From Strix aluco (lineage: Eukaryota; Chordata; Aves; Strigiformes; Strigidae), in assembly GCF_031877795.1 (NCBI RefSeq), contig NC_133935.1:87364748-87428747 (forward strand): 64,000 nt of DNA, written 5' to 3'. Below are positions 13,793 through 25,800 of the stretch, in pieces (the first letter of the stretch is position 1; every line of letters starts with the position of its first letter). Both the position numbers and the translations under genes were made by a program. The notes below the pieces were generated by a model, which was given only the letters and a program-made list of their open reading frames with translations, did no database searches and was not told where the DNA came from.

Positions 13793-16700
13793 AGACAGAC
13801 ATGCAGAGATCAAGTCCTTGAGTCTGGGGAATGGAGGTAAGGTCTATTAGGGAAGAGCTTACCTGCCTTTGGGGGCCTGGGCACTCCTGGGCTATGATCC
13901 CAGAGGTGACTGAGCATGATTTGCATCCTGCTGATGCTTCTGTGCAAAATACTTTTGCTCTTCCTACGGTGTGTGGGGTGGCTGGGCAGCAGAAGCTGCT
14001 GCAGGGGAGTTCTTAGGAAGGCAGAGACTGTCCAGTGCCATTTGGAAAAGGCTCACACTTCTCCCTTTTCTCCTCCATCTTTTTCTCGTGTCTTTCTGGA
14101 GCGCTGTTACCACCAGGAACTTTCTTCTCGCTGTGTTCTCCTGTGCTGGAGCACACACAGGGAACTACAAAGTATGGAATAAGGGACTCCAGAGCCACTG
14201 CTAATGCTGGCTTAAGCAAAGCTTTATAATTTCTTTTTCTGTCCCTTCAGGAGCTGCGAAGCACGCAATGAAATCCTCTTCCTCTAGGTGTCACCACCGG
14301 ATTGGGAAACAGATCTTTTCCTCCTTTCACTCAGACTTTCAGCTTATTATTTACAATAAATTGCCTGGTTAGGCTACATTTAGGATTCATTTATTTTTAC
14401 TGAGTCAAAGGGATAGTGCTTCCCCACCCAGGATGAAAGGAAATAATTTCTCGAATACTACTGGCTGACTTTTTTTCCTTTCCCACACTGAATTAATATT
14501 CTTCCACGACATACTCCCTGACCATGTCCTTTTCCTAAACCATTTAAACTCAGCTCAAAGGTGACCTGGGGGAAGAAAAGCAAGTAGGGAACCACACGTG
14601 AAGGCGTCCTGGACGCCCTGGGCTCTCATCACATGGGTGGGCTGGAGGAGGCAAGCAGCAGGGCTGGGAGCGTTCATCACCTGTGTCTTCACTTAAAAGC
14701 TCTTCTGCAAAATTGTCTGGGTGGTTCCAGATTTATTTCTGAGAACCCAGATTATGTTAGTCTTTGACATCAGAGAGACCACAAAAGCCTATTGCATAAA
14801 GTTACAATTAAGCTGATTTCCCTCCCCCGCACACGTGAAGGTCTTAAGACTTTGTAACTGCATCCATATCTTGCTCAGTGAGAAGAGTCAGTTACAGCGC
14901 TTGGCTTAGTTTAAACCTCTAGATGTAAGGTTTTCCAGTGAGCCTAAGTGGTTTAATTACCACAGGCAACTTTTTTTTTAATGCCACTTGTGTTCCTGAG
15001 TCCCTTAAACTGGTTGGAAAATATCACCCAGAGCACTACAAAGCATGAACTAATTACTGGCCTGTACTCAAAGTCCTTCACAAGTGACATTGCCATTAGT
15101 TTCATGGTAACTTTGCACTTTGTACAGTGATCTTTCGAAGCAGTGGGCCCGAGCAGCTGACTTTGTTATAACACTATTTTACAGAGGGGTCAGCTTTGAA
15201 ACTCAGCAGTTAAGGACAGACCGAGACCGATGCAGAAGTGCTGACTTTCAGCAAAATGTCTATTAACCGCAACACAGCCTGGCCTCTGGCTTGCCTGCCT
15301 AGAAGGCTGCCAGCTGCTGTTGGTGTCACGTCCCCTTCCCTAAGGTGGTTTATATCAGTAAAATGAGTTGGTGTTTTAGCTTGTGCTGTATCAACAGTTG
15401 GGAAAGAAAGTTGCTCTCTGTAATAGGTGAAGTGTTGAGATACGCAATCTTGTCAATGCAATAGTCCTTATCATTGTATCAAGCCATGTTTTCTGAACCA
15501 GGTTTACATATGTAACGTTTTGTGTTGCTGCTCGTTATTTCAGCTGACTAATGTATCTCCCACTCAGTTTTTGACATTCATTTTGATTTGTTAGTGATTA
15601 TCTCTCTGCATTGAGCGTACTGTGTTTTGTTGTTGCATGTAGTGGGGCTGTTGCAATACTAATTCATACACGTAAGGGGGCAGATTTGAGATTGTTCTGG
15701 AACCTAAATCGATTTTCTTTGTGTAAAGAATTGCATCGGGATAATCTTTAGAAGAGACGGAGTAATCTTTGTACTAGCTCTCCAAGAATGTTCTCTTGAA
15801 CATGAGTAACCACTGGTTGAGCTGAGTGAGTTTTAATAATGGGTTTCCTGTGGACAAGTCTAGCAGACTTTCTCTTCTCTAAAGATTGTACACTCTTTCT
15901 AGAGAGGTGCTTTTTTCCCCTTGCACTGTGAGATTTATTTTCTGTGTGGGTGGTATGTTTGTTTGTTGTAATAACTGGAAATGCCTATAACGCTTTTATT
16001 AAAACTTCATTATTGCTCTCTGTTTAAAACTTGAAACAGACTTCAGGTGTATTTATACTTCTCCCATGGAAAGAGATTAGAGACTCTGTCTGAACTCTCC
16101 TCCCTTTCTCATCATGCTAGCTCATATGTCTTCCTTGGCCCCCAAGCAGCTGCCTTTCCCTGCCAGCCTCCATAAAATTATCCCTGGAGGCAGCAGTTCC
16201 TTGTCTACTGCAGTAACTACATTTTCTCTGATTTCTTAATCCTTCATCTGTATTGTTTTGTCTGAGTTTCAAGCTCTTTTCCTCCCCTTGCAGGGCTTTC
16301 TTTAGTCTGTTCCTTATCTGCTACTGCCTTTAAAACCTATATGGTCAGATAGCCAAATAACATCTGAGACTGTCACCCCCATAAAGAAAATTTGGCTTCT
16401 AGCCTGAGGTCTAACTTGATTTCTACCACCATCCATGTGCAAACTGAGCTAAATTGGCCAGATTAGGAGAATGGAAGGTATCTCAAACTGGTAATTGTCA
16501 TCTAGGGCTTGAACCAAATCATTTGAGAGCTGATATTCCTCTAAACCTTTCCCACCAGCACGAGAGAGTGGAGGGACTCAGGAGGAAGCATCATGAGATA
16601 TGTCCTAAACACCTACAGATGGACATGGAGGCAGGGAGGACTGAGAAACACCGATGTGGTTTTAGGTTGGGGTTCTGTGACTGCAAACTTAGGTCAGACA

Positions 16701-17569
16701 CGGGTACCAACCATTTGGACCAGCTTCAGTTGGGACCAAATACTGAAGCTCTCACAGAAAGGGCAAGGCTGCAATGTTGCATGAAAAGGGAACCATCGAG
16801 GAATGTGAAGCCTCCAAACTCACAAAAGAAAAGAAGTAGTTCAAGGTTAAAATAGTGTGAAAAAAGGTAGTCGCTGTGAAAGGAAACGGTTATCTTGCCT
16901 AAGCGCAGAAGGTGCACTAAAGTGCCTTAAATGAATTTAATAAAACAGTGCAAACCCTGTTTGAGAAAATGAGTTCTCCTGGAGTGGTTACTGGCCTATG
17001 TCAACTTAGCACAGGTTGATTTGTTACTGGCTTGCAGAGCTGCCTGGGATATCAGCACTAAATGTGTTTACTTATTTTTACATTTGGTAAGAAAAGAATG
17101 AAAGGGACTGTGCCTTCAGAAAGTAAAAGCATTAAACAATCTCTTTTGTAAGAGCAAAGTACACCTTCAAGTCCTTGTAATGTTTAAATATTTAAAATAT
17201 GAAGTCACTCAGTGCTGCCTTACCACCCACCTACTAAGGCCTGTTTCTCTTCCGATATTACCCTTAAATTGTATAGACATTACATTTATACAGCTCCACC
17301 CTGTAGCCATTTCCTGCCCAGCTCCTTAGTCCTTGGTATTTTCTGATTATTTTTTTTCTCTTGTCTCCTTTTCTGTTTTTCCTGTGATTCCATTTTTTTA
17401 TCCATAGTTCCTAGACTGCTTCTGCTGGCTTACTCTTCTCTGCCCAAATCTAACCCTGCCCCTGTTTCTTTTTTCCTGCGTGGGATAAGTGCTAATCTCC
17501 TTCAGCCTGCAAAGCAATGCAGGGCATCTTTTTATAGCCCTGCCAAAGATGAGAGGGAGGTGAACTTTC

Positions 17570-17780
17570 CTAAGAACATAAGAGCTTGTTCAGAACAAGG
17601 GTCCCTCTGACCCAATGTGCTGTTTCCAATGATGATTTGGGTGCTAAGAAAGAACAAGGCTGACATTTATGATGCTCCTTTCTCTTGTACCATCTCGGTT
17701 TCTACCAGTTTTCAAGCTGTCTGCTTAGTAGCCCCCAGTAAATCTCTTCCAAGGTTTTGTCTAGTCTCGTCTTGATCCCA
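17570..17780. repeat. Possible ancient interspersed repeat
   Basis: The start taagaacataagagc, followed by a block resembling 'ggtccctctgacccaatgtgctg' and later by 'aaatctcttccaaggttttgtc', recalls an old amniote LINE-tail family that begins agaacataagaa and is common in reptiles and birds. The match is weak and from memory. The family and borders are uncertain. Confidence 0.3.
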
Positions 17781-18309
17781 TGTGGACCTTGGATCCAGGG
17801 CAGCTTTTGGCAAGGAGTCCTGCCGATCAGTTGTTTACCTGGGGTGTTCCTGGTGGGGCTGTGGCCAGGAAAGCCTCTCCTCCACCAAAATGGGCAGGAA
17901 AAGGGATGTGACCTGCCCCCACCCCAGTCACACTGTATTTTATGGCTTCTGCAGAACTGCCTTGAGCAGTAGGAAAAATGCTGGCTTAGATTATTTCAAG
18001 CCAAAGCCATCCTGTGGCTTGGTTTGTTTTTGTTATGAATCATAAGTAATTACAAGCACATTATTCTAGTGCTGATGAGTCCTCACACTGGTGCTATAGC
18101 AAAGGGCAAGATGGCTTCCTTTAAATACACACGTGGCAGTACCACCGCTGTTACAAATCCCCCACCTCCTCCAGTTTTAAGAGAGCCTTGAACTGCAGTA
18201 TAGTCCTGTATAATAGGAAAAAGCTATGCTAGTACAAGCAAGCAACCACATTTCAGCTGTTTAATAACCTTTTTTGTGCATGTGTTCAGCCTCAGCAGAT
18301 GAGATGTTG

Positions 18310-18415
18310 GGGGATGTGGTGGTAGGGGAGAACTTCGTAGAGTAGGGCTGATGGTTGGACTCAATGATCGCAAGGGTCTTTTCCAACCTGAATGATTCTG
18401 TGATGTTATGATTGT
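18310..18415 (+). mobile_element. CR1 LINE 3' tail, plus strand
   Basis: A short 5'-truncated CR1 3' end. The diagnostic strings gatggttggactcaatgatc and gtcttttccaacctgaatga are followed by attctgtgat, which corresponds to the short terminal repeat of CR1. Only about 100 bases remain. This strong 5' truncation is typical of CR1 insertions. Confidence 0.88.
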
Positions 18416-20751
18416 CCTTCACTGAGCACAAACCTAACTGAACTCTTGCTCAGACTTTCTCACACTTGCTGCCAGTTGCAAAGATGCCCATGGACTCTTA
18501 TAGTGGTTCAGCTGGTCAGTAGTAACTTGTAACACCATGTTAAGTTGCTGTTCCAGCCCTTGAGCCCTACAGCTGGCATAACTGCATTCATACCAGGGGC
18601 TGCAGTGACAGTTTGCATAAAAAAAGAAAAACATACAGCTGAAGTGACTGTTTGCATAGCTGCTTTGAGTTAAAAAAGAGAAAAGTTTGTGCTTGTCAGC
18701 ACTGAAATGTATGTTTTCCTGAGTGTTCTCTTGTGATAACTTCTAATATTTATTGGATCAAGCTTGGTTCCCACAAGAACTCAAAATAGTTGTCTGGATT
18801 TGAACCAATACAGTCGTCTTCAGCTGGCATGGCTGCCGGGCAGCAGAGCTCGCTCCCATGGCTTCTGGGCACTTGGAATTCCTCTGTCCCGACCACTCTC
18901 CCCCGAGAGTGTTCAAAATAGGTATCGCAGGGGAAGGGGCTCACGGGGGTGACACTAAGTGGAAACAGTGATGTTTAAATACAAGTAGTTTCAGCTGAAC
19001 TTGAAGCCTTTTGCTCCCTGCCTGGAAATGTTTGAAAAGTTTAAAGTTCACTTGGAGCCCTCAAGAGTCTGGTTTTGTGGGAATTAAAAAAAAGTAAAGT
19101 AAAGTTAATCTGAAAGGGTCAGTGGTTCATTAAAGCACCCAGAGGCAGTGGCCTTCACTCTGGTACATAAAAACACTGAAGGGGGCCTTATCTTCAAGTC
19201 TAGTCTCTATGAGACAGTGCTTTCCTGTAAGCTTGGCTGTTATTTACAACATTTGCTTCCTTTCTCTTTCCTCCTTGAATTCAGTCCAGATACTTAAACG
19301 TTTATTCGTGGCATTTTTTGTGCTTGTGCATTATCACCTGGTCACATTAAGTTTAACATCTCTGCATTAAGAAATAAGGGGCTTTTTAAATGTTGGTGGT
19401 TTCTCTGGAGCATAGCTCATTTCTGACCTTGGGACCAAAATTGCTGAAGAGGATGTGAACTATTTAGAATAAAGCCTGACTAAAGATTTCTCTAAGCCTT
19501 TAGAGGTACCTGCTATCAACTGTACAGCTAGGATGACATGATCAAGTGAGTCAAAAATGTATTTATGAATATTGCGTCTGAGCTCTAACTAGAAATTTTG
19601 TCAGCTGGGATCTCCTAAGCATTGCATGGAAGATTAATTTCACCTAACTTTGGTCACCTAAAAGCTGATTGCTTAAATCTGAGCCGCACACAAGGTTCCT
19701 TTATAGCCGATGCAGAAAGAGAGGCGCCTCGAGGGCATAGCCAAGCCAGCTTAAAATGCCTGGCTGGAGGTGTCAGCCTCTCTCCAGGAGTGACAGGGGA
19801 GCCTGGACAACTGCCTCCCCGTCAGGGGGCTGACAGATGAGATGAGCCCTGGTCTGGCTACACACTCAGTAGGAAAAGGGGAGCCGAGGTTTGGCATGTG
19901 GTGTTGGTGTGGTTTTATTTCTGTTCCTGGTTTTTAATTGTTAGGATTATCTTCTAGCTCATCATTCATGTGAGAAGTCGTGCGTGGCCCGACAGACCTG
20001 ATTGACAAGGGCCTGATGCGCGAAACTCAGCAGCTCAAGAGCTGGGGGTGCGTTAGCTCTGGCGCAGGGAGCTGTGCTCCTCTGCCAGAGATGATCCTGC
20101 AGCAATGAGAGCGCTTGCACGGCTGCTGACAAGCAAAATATTTTGTCAGCAGCTGCACTGCTTCTCCCTACAGTCCTCCTCCCCCCTCTGCTTCAGCATT
20201 TACATCATATCTCTGGAAATGAGAGTACAAATAGCTCTGTGAAGTGGGCAGAATTACTACACGCAGCATGTGCTTAATCATGTATCAGAAGATGTTAGTT
20301 CTGTCAGCAGCTTTCATTTTTCTCTTTATTAAGAGGAATAAAGTTTTTCTCTTTCTAGTGATGGACTATTGCCATAATCCTCACTTATGTGCTTGCAGGC
20401 AAGAATACCTGCTCGCAAAACTGGAGCTCTGCCCCTGCGTGCCACAAGGCTGTGTGGAGGAGAACCTGCTCTTGCTATCTTCCAAAGCAAAGCATGGATG
20501 GAGGCAAGGGCAAATGCCCAGGTGAGGGAACAGCTGGGCAACACTCTGGGCTGTCACTGGCATGCAGACGTTAATGCTGATGAGTCTGTAGGGGCACCAG
20601 CTCCCTCCTGTGCCCTGTAAGAGGGATCGTACTTCTGGAGCACCACAGTTTCACATCACCCGTGGGTAGTGATGTTTGTCATCACAACTAGGGCATGGCC
20701 TGGACTTACAGACCCCCTGAGGCATCCAGGTTTCCTTTGTTTCCTCCGCAG
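18416..20751. other. Non-coding stretch with a possible regulatory patch
   Basis: No coding exon is supported. CpG frequency rises modestly between about 19680 and 20120 compared with the flanks. A perfect 11-bp inverted repeat containing two Maf-type half-sites lies at 20122-20153 (separate entry). Open frames at 19622-19840 and 20244-20620 show no recognised domain. Confidence 0.45.
20122..20153. promoter_or_regulatory. Inverted repeat with two Maf half-sites
   Basis: GCTGCTGACAA is followed by a 10-base spacer and its exact reverse complement TTGTCAGCAGC. Within the arms, TGCTGAC (20124-20130) and GTCAGCA (20145-20151) are the two halves of the Maf recognition element, here separated by 14 bases instead of fused. 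The spacer contains AAAATATTTT. Binding and function are inference only. Confidence 0.35.
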
Positions 20752-22812
20752 TGTAGTTCTCGTCAACAAGGAGGGGCTGGTGGGGAGTGTGAAGCTCAAG
20801 GGCAGCCTTGGCTGCAGGGACCATGGAGCTCAAGATCCTTAGGGCAGTGAGGAGGGTGCACAGCAAACTCACTACCCTGGACTTTGGGAGAGCAGACTTT
20901 GGCCTCTTCAGGGATCTGCTTGGCAGAGCACCATGGGATAAAGCCCTGGAGGGAAGAGGCGCCCAAGAAAGCTGGTTAATACTCAAGGATCACCTCCTCC
21001 CAGCTCACGAGTGATGTTTTCTGACAAAGAGGAAGTCAGGCAAAAACGCCAGGAGGCTGCATGGATGAACAAGGAGCTCCTGGACAAGCTCCGACACAAA
21101 ACAGAAGCCTACAGAGGGTAGAAGCAAGGACAGGTAGCCTGGGAAGAACACAGAAAAATTGTCCGAATGGTCAGGGGTCAGGTTAGGAAAGCTAAAGCCC
21201 TGATAGAATTAAATCTGGCTGGGGATGTCAAGGGCAACAAGAAAAGCTTCAATAGTATGTTGGTGATAAAAGGAAAGTGTGGACCTTCTCCAGAAGGAAA
21301 CAGGAGATCTGGTTACCTGGGACATGGAGAAGGCTGAGGTACTCAACAACTTTTTTGCCTCAGTCTTCACCGGAAAGTGCTCCAGCTGCAGTGCCCAAGT
21401 TGCAGAAGGCAAAGGCAGGGACTGGGAGAATGAAGAACCGCCCACCGTGGAGATCATCAGGTTTGAGACCATCTAAGGAACCTGAAGGTGCACAAGTCCA
21501 TGGGACCTGATGAGATACATCCACAGGTTGTGAGGTAACTGTGGATAATGAGGAGGTGATTGGTGACAGCCAACATGGCTTCATGAACGTCAAATCATGC
21601 CTGACAGATCTGGTGGCCTTCAACAACAGGGTTACAGTGTTGGTGGATAAGGGAAGAGCAACTGATGTCATCTACCTGGACTTGTGCAAAGCATTTGACA
21701 GTCCCATATGACATCCTTGTCTCTAAATTGGGGAGACATGGATTTGACGGATGGAGCACTCAGGGAATAAGGAATTGGCTGGATGGTTGCACTCAAAGAG
21801 TTGTGGTCAATGGCTCCATGTCCAAGTGGAGAGTGGTGATGAGTGGTGTCCTCAGGGGTTGGGACCGGCGCTGTTGAATGTCTTTGTTGGAGACGTGGAC
21901 AGTGGGATTGAGGCACCCTCAGCAAGTTCACTGATGGCACCAAGCTGTGTGGTGCAGTGACACGCTGGAGGGAAGGGATCCATCCAGAGGGACCAGGACA
22001 GGCTGGAGAGGTGGGACGTGCAAACCTCATGGAGTTCAACAAGGCCAAGGGCAAGGTCCTGCCCGTGGGTCGAGGTAATCCCAAGCACAGATCCAGGCTG
22101 GGCAAGGAGAGGATGGAGAGCAGACCCAAGGAGAAGGACTTGGGGGGGTTGGTGGGTGGAAGACTGAACATGAGCCAGCAACATGTGCTCACAGCCCAGA
22201 AAGCCACCCGTGTGCTGGGCTGCACCCAGAGCAGTGTGGGCAGCAGGGCGAGGGGGGGGATTCTCCCCCTCTGCTCTGCTCTTGGGAGACCCCCCTGCAG
22301 TGCTGGGTCCGCTCTGGGGGCACCAACAGCAGAAGGACACGGACCTGCTCGAGCAGGGCCAGAGGAGGCCACGAAGATGCTCGGGGGGCTGGAGCACCCC
22401 CCTGTGAGGACAGGTTGAGAGAGTTGGGGGGGTTCAGCTGGAGAAGAGAAGGCTCTGGGGAGACCTTAGAGCGGCCTCCCAGGACTGAAAGGGGCTACAG
22501 GAAAGGGGGGAGGGACTCATCATCAGGGGGGTAGGGATAGGACAAAGGGGAACAGTTTTAAACGGAAAGAGGGGAGATTTAGGTTAGATCTAAGGAAGAA
22601 ATTGTTCCCTGTGAGGGGGGTGAGGCCCTGGCACAGGTTGCCCAGAGAAGCTGTGGCTGCCCCCTCCCTGGAAGGGTTCAAGGCCAGGTTGGACGGGGCT
22701 TTGGGCAACCTGGGCTAGTGGAAGGTGTCCCTGCCCAGGGCAGGGGGCTTGGGACTGGATGATCTCTAAGGTCCTTTCCAACCCAAACCATTCTAGTATT
22801 CTCTAGGTTCTC
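20752..22812 (+). mobile_element. CR1 LINE, 5'-truncated and internally deleted
   Basis: This is a 2.06 kb plus-strand CR1 retrotransposon copy. It begins in the part of ORF2 between the endonuclease and reverse transcriptase (a frame reading NKEGLVG, then KLKGSLGC, then ILRAVRRVHSKLTTLDF). It continues through reverse transcriptase and ends in the 3' tail with ctttccaacccaaaccattc and a degraded ATTCT-type terminal repeat near 22795-22812. The beginning of the element is missing, as is usual for CR1. A block between the end of the linker and the segment ggaggtgattggtgacagcc is also missing, with the junction near 21536-21552. The element lies upstream of long-form NET1 exon 2. Confidence 0.93.
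20760..22420 (+). pseudogene. CR1 ORF2 reverse transcriptase remnant
   Basis: Conceptual translation gives CR1 reverse-transcriptase segments in different frames: ILRAVRRVHSKLTTLDFGRA near 20830, [18 protein letters not shown] near 21420, [15 protein letters not shown] near 21710, and [19 protein letters not shown] near 21775. Frame changes and stops separate them, for example a stop after EAYRG near 21120 and a frameshift at the LDLCKAFD block near 21690. The catalytic FADD of the family reads FTDG at about 21928-21939, so two of the four catalytic-box residues are altered. The copy cannot make an active enzyme. The 234-codon open frame on the opposite strand is an antisense shadow. Confidence 0.9.
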
Positions 22813-25800
22813 TGGGATGTTCCCACTGTTGCCATCACCTCCTTGCCATGTTTTCATGTGTGTTTAGGGGCAACCTTAGGCCATGATGGCAGCTGAAGAC
22901 GGTCTGTGCAGCTGCAGAGAGTTGTCTCAGCAGACCAGCTCATGAGCAAAGCAGACCAAAGGTTTTCCTACCCAGGCTTATGTTTGCTACGTCTTGGCCA
23001 GCGCAGATGTTTGCACAGTCATGTTGTAAACTACATCACTGTGAAACTGTACTCTTACAAATAATCTTCACAAAAGGCTATTGTTATGTTTCGTTTCAGT
23101 GCTCAGTTGACGGTGTGCTGCAGTGCGTCATTCCACCAGAAGCCTTTGAAAAATGCCACTGTGTGCTAAGCATAAACGTTGGAAGTAACAGTTGGAAAGG
23201 GATCGGGGTGGGGAAGAGAGGAGACTTGACCACGTGCTCCTGAAAAGACCTTCTCTTTCTCTTACAGAAAGGTCTGGCTGCCAGCCTTAGCAACAGCGCT
23301 GGGAGTTTAGCGTTTACTGAATTTAGCTTGGAGCAGATACCCAGTTGGGGAGGGAAGTGTGAAGGCGAAGTGGAAGGAAGATGCTTGGGTCATAAGGGAA
23401 GTCTGTGGTGAAAAGATATCACTTCAATCCTCAGATGAAACTCGATGTTGCTCTGTTGGCTGTGGAGAGACTGTTAATGTGCAGCTCTGGTGAGGTCAGA
23501 CGTGTGATTATTTAAGGATATCAGCGCATGTTTAATCTCCTTGGGGCTTATCTGCTCGTGTTCAGTGCTGCTGCTGATTGCTTCTTCAGACAAATAGCTC
23601 TAATATTCCACCAGTACCTGTGAGGAGCAAACACTTCTAAAATGGAAAATCACTCTTCCCGTTTGGTCTGCGCTGAACTTCATAAAACTATTTAAACAAA
23701 AATGTAATGTTCTTTGTATAATTTAAACCTGCCCAGAGTGTCTGAAGGCGCTTCCTTTTAGAAGCAGAGGTTGTTCCAACATAAAAGAACAACATAATGG
23801 CTATTCCAGAGTGTCTGAAAAGTACAAGAAGTCCTCAGCTCAGCAGTAGCACTGCTCGGCCCTGTCCAAGTGGTAGATGGATTGAAGTGTTTTTGATTGC
23901 TGTTTAACTCCACTGCCCTGGGTTTTCATGGCTTTGCTATTTCAAAGCTGAGACTGCTAGAATTACTAATTGCACCAGTGTTGCAAACCATGATGATGCT
24001 GCTGCCAGAAAGTTATTGCAGCTTTCTAAACCACATTTCCAGAGAGCAACCCATCATTCTTTTGCTCTCTATATAATTACGGCTGTAAGTATCCCGCTTC
24101 CTTTTGTGCGCTACTGGCAGCGATAGCACTAATGAGGTAGCATTAATGACGGAGAAGTAGTCTGCAAACTTGAACTCCATGTGGAGTTCACCCACACCAT
24201 TTTCTTCTTGGCCACTGAAGTACTGAGTTCTTCTGTCTTGCTTTTAGATATTTAAAATGTCTGTCAATAGATTTTTTTTTTTTTTTCTTCAAGTAAGGCT
24301 TTTACCCTGGAGCTTTTTAAGATAAGGAACCCTGACAAGCGCTGCTCTAAGTGCCCTTAGTCAGAGTTTGTTTGCACATTGCTTGGGAGGCCTCTTACAC
24401 TGGCCAAGGCCTCTGGATATTGTTGGAAGTGGAAATATTAACTATAGTAAGTTGGAAATCCAGAGGCTCTTCCCCCCCCGCAGAAAAGCTTTAAATTAAA
24501 ATTCAAAAGACTCTTTGTAGAGCTTTTCTATTCTTGTCATTCAAAACAGGATTCACCAGTGTGGCTTGCTCATTTGGGGAGAGACTTTTAATCTGTTCAT
24601 GTTGCTGTAATATTCACCATCTTAGTACTTAGCTGGTGCAAGTGGTTTATATTTAAGAACAGCTTGCTCTGAAAACAAAAAAAAAAGGGTGTTGGAAGTC
24701 AGAAGGGAAGGAAACACAGAATTGCTGCCCAGTCTGAAGAATGTATTTTGGAACTTTAAAAAAGTTAAGAGAACTGCCAGATCAAAGCATTTCTGCAGTT
24801 TCCTGGGTAAGTCATCAAAAATAAGTAAAAAAAGAGTACAGACTGTCGAATGATGCTGACTAGGCGGTGCAGATTTACAGTAAAAAGGGAGAAAAATGTT
24901 TCAAATAACATTAATGGGAACTTGCTCTAACCTGATGAGTGAAGCTCTTCTGTGCTTTAGCCTCTAGTCTGACTAATGGGAATCTATTCTAGCACGCCCT
25001 TTGTGATGTCTTTTGGATTTTTGTTGACCACAAAATCTTATTTATTACTTTTTTCCCCTCTTTCCTCAAAAAAAAAAAAGAAAAAGTCAACAGAAAAAAA
25101 CCCTTAAGAAGCAACGCAGTGTTTGACAGAAACATTTGCTTTTTGATAAATTAAGATTAGGTGTGTTTTTTCACTGCTGTTTACCCTTCCCTTCTGAACT
25201 TCAAACTGTGTCCAACTCTGAAAGGAATCATCAACCTTGAAATTAAATTCTGAGGACAAGTTTGGCCAAGTGCTCACTGCCATTGCTTCATCCATACCGT
25301 CCTGTGCTGGCGAGAGGATCCTGATGTTTATTCAAGGAAGGCAGTGAACAATGACCGTTTCCTTAGTCTGGTTTCAATGTGAAACAATTGAGTCTGCCCA
25401 CTCACCTTTATCAATATGTTATCTACTAAATTGCCTAAACTTCCTCTATTAAGATTATTGGGGCCCCATCTCCTCCTCTGCTATGTTGCCAAACAGGTTT
25501 TGTGTTTAGGACTTCCCCTGCCTCTCTCGATGTTGGTAGCTGGTTTTCTAAACCTGTTTGCAGGCCAACTTGAAAACACAAATGACAGGTCCTCTTTTAA
25601 GGTTAAAAAAGATTTCATAGCTAATCTCTCTATAGACCATCAGCATGGCAATCTCTGTTTTAACAGGCTCTGGAAAGATTTACTCTTGGCAAGACTGGCG
25701 GTATCATCATTTGCTGGTAAGCAGCCTGGAACATTCATTTCTTGAAGCAAACAGAGGGTACCAAAACAGAAGTGTTTGTTCTTTCTGTATAGTCTCAACA

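Larger units (their letters stand above)
2296..18309. other. Long non-coding stretch without recognisable genes
   Basis: About 16 kb with no exon that I can support. Open frames are short and show no domain or conserved-looking splice context. Small items inside are a CAAA tract at 2388-2407, a 50-bp tandem duplication at 11850-11920, an A-rich tract at 13737-13792 and a possible ancient repeat at about 17570-17780. Base composition is moderately AT-rich, as in bird introns. It is either NET1 long-form intron 1 or DNA 5' of the gene. Confidence 0.5.

Noticed and set aside
13831-13842. ATGGAG followed by GTAAGG, considered as a start exon for long NET1
   Set aside because: The donor would leave phase 0, whereas exon 2 at 30712 needs phase 2.
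16454-16855. 133-codon frame ending in a Lys/Arg/Ser tail, considered as NET1 long-form exon 1
   Set aside because: Composition is not similar to the known exon 1, there is no CpG context, and no donor leaves the required phase.
21668-22397. Open frames of 234 and 181 codons on the minus strand
   Set aside because: They are antisense to the plus-strand CR1 reverse-transcriptase remnant. No domain of their own.
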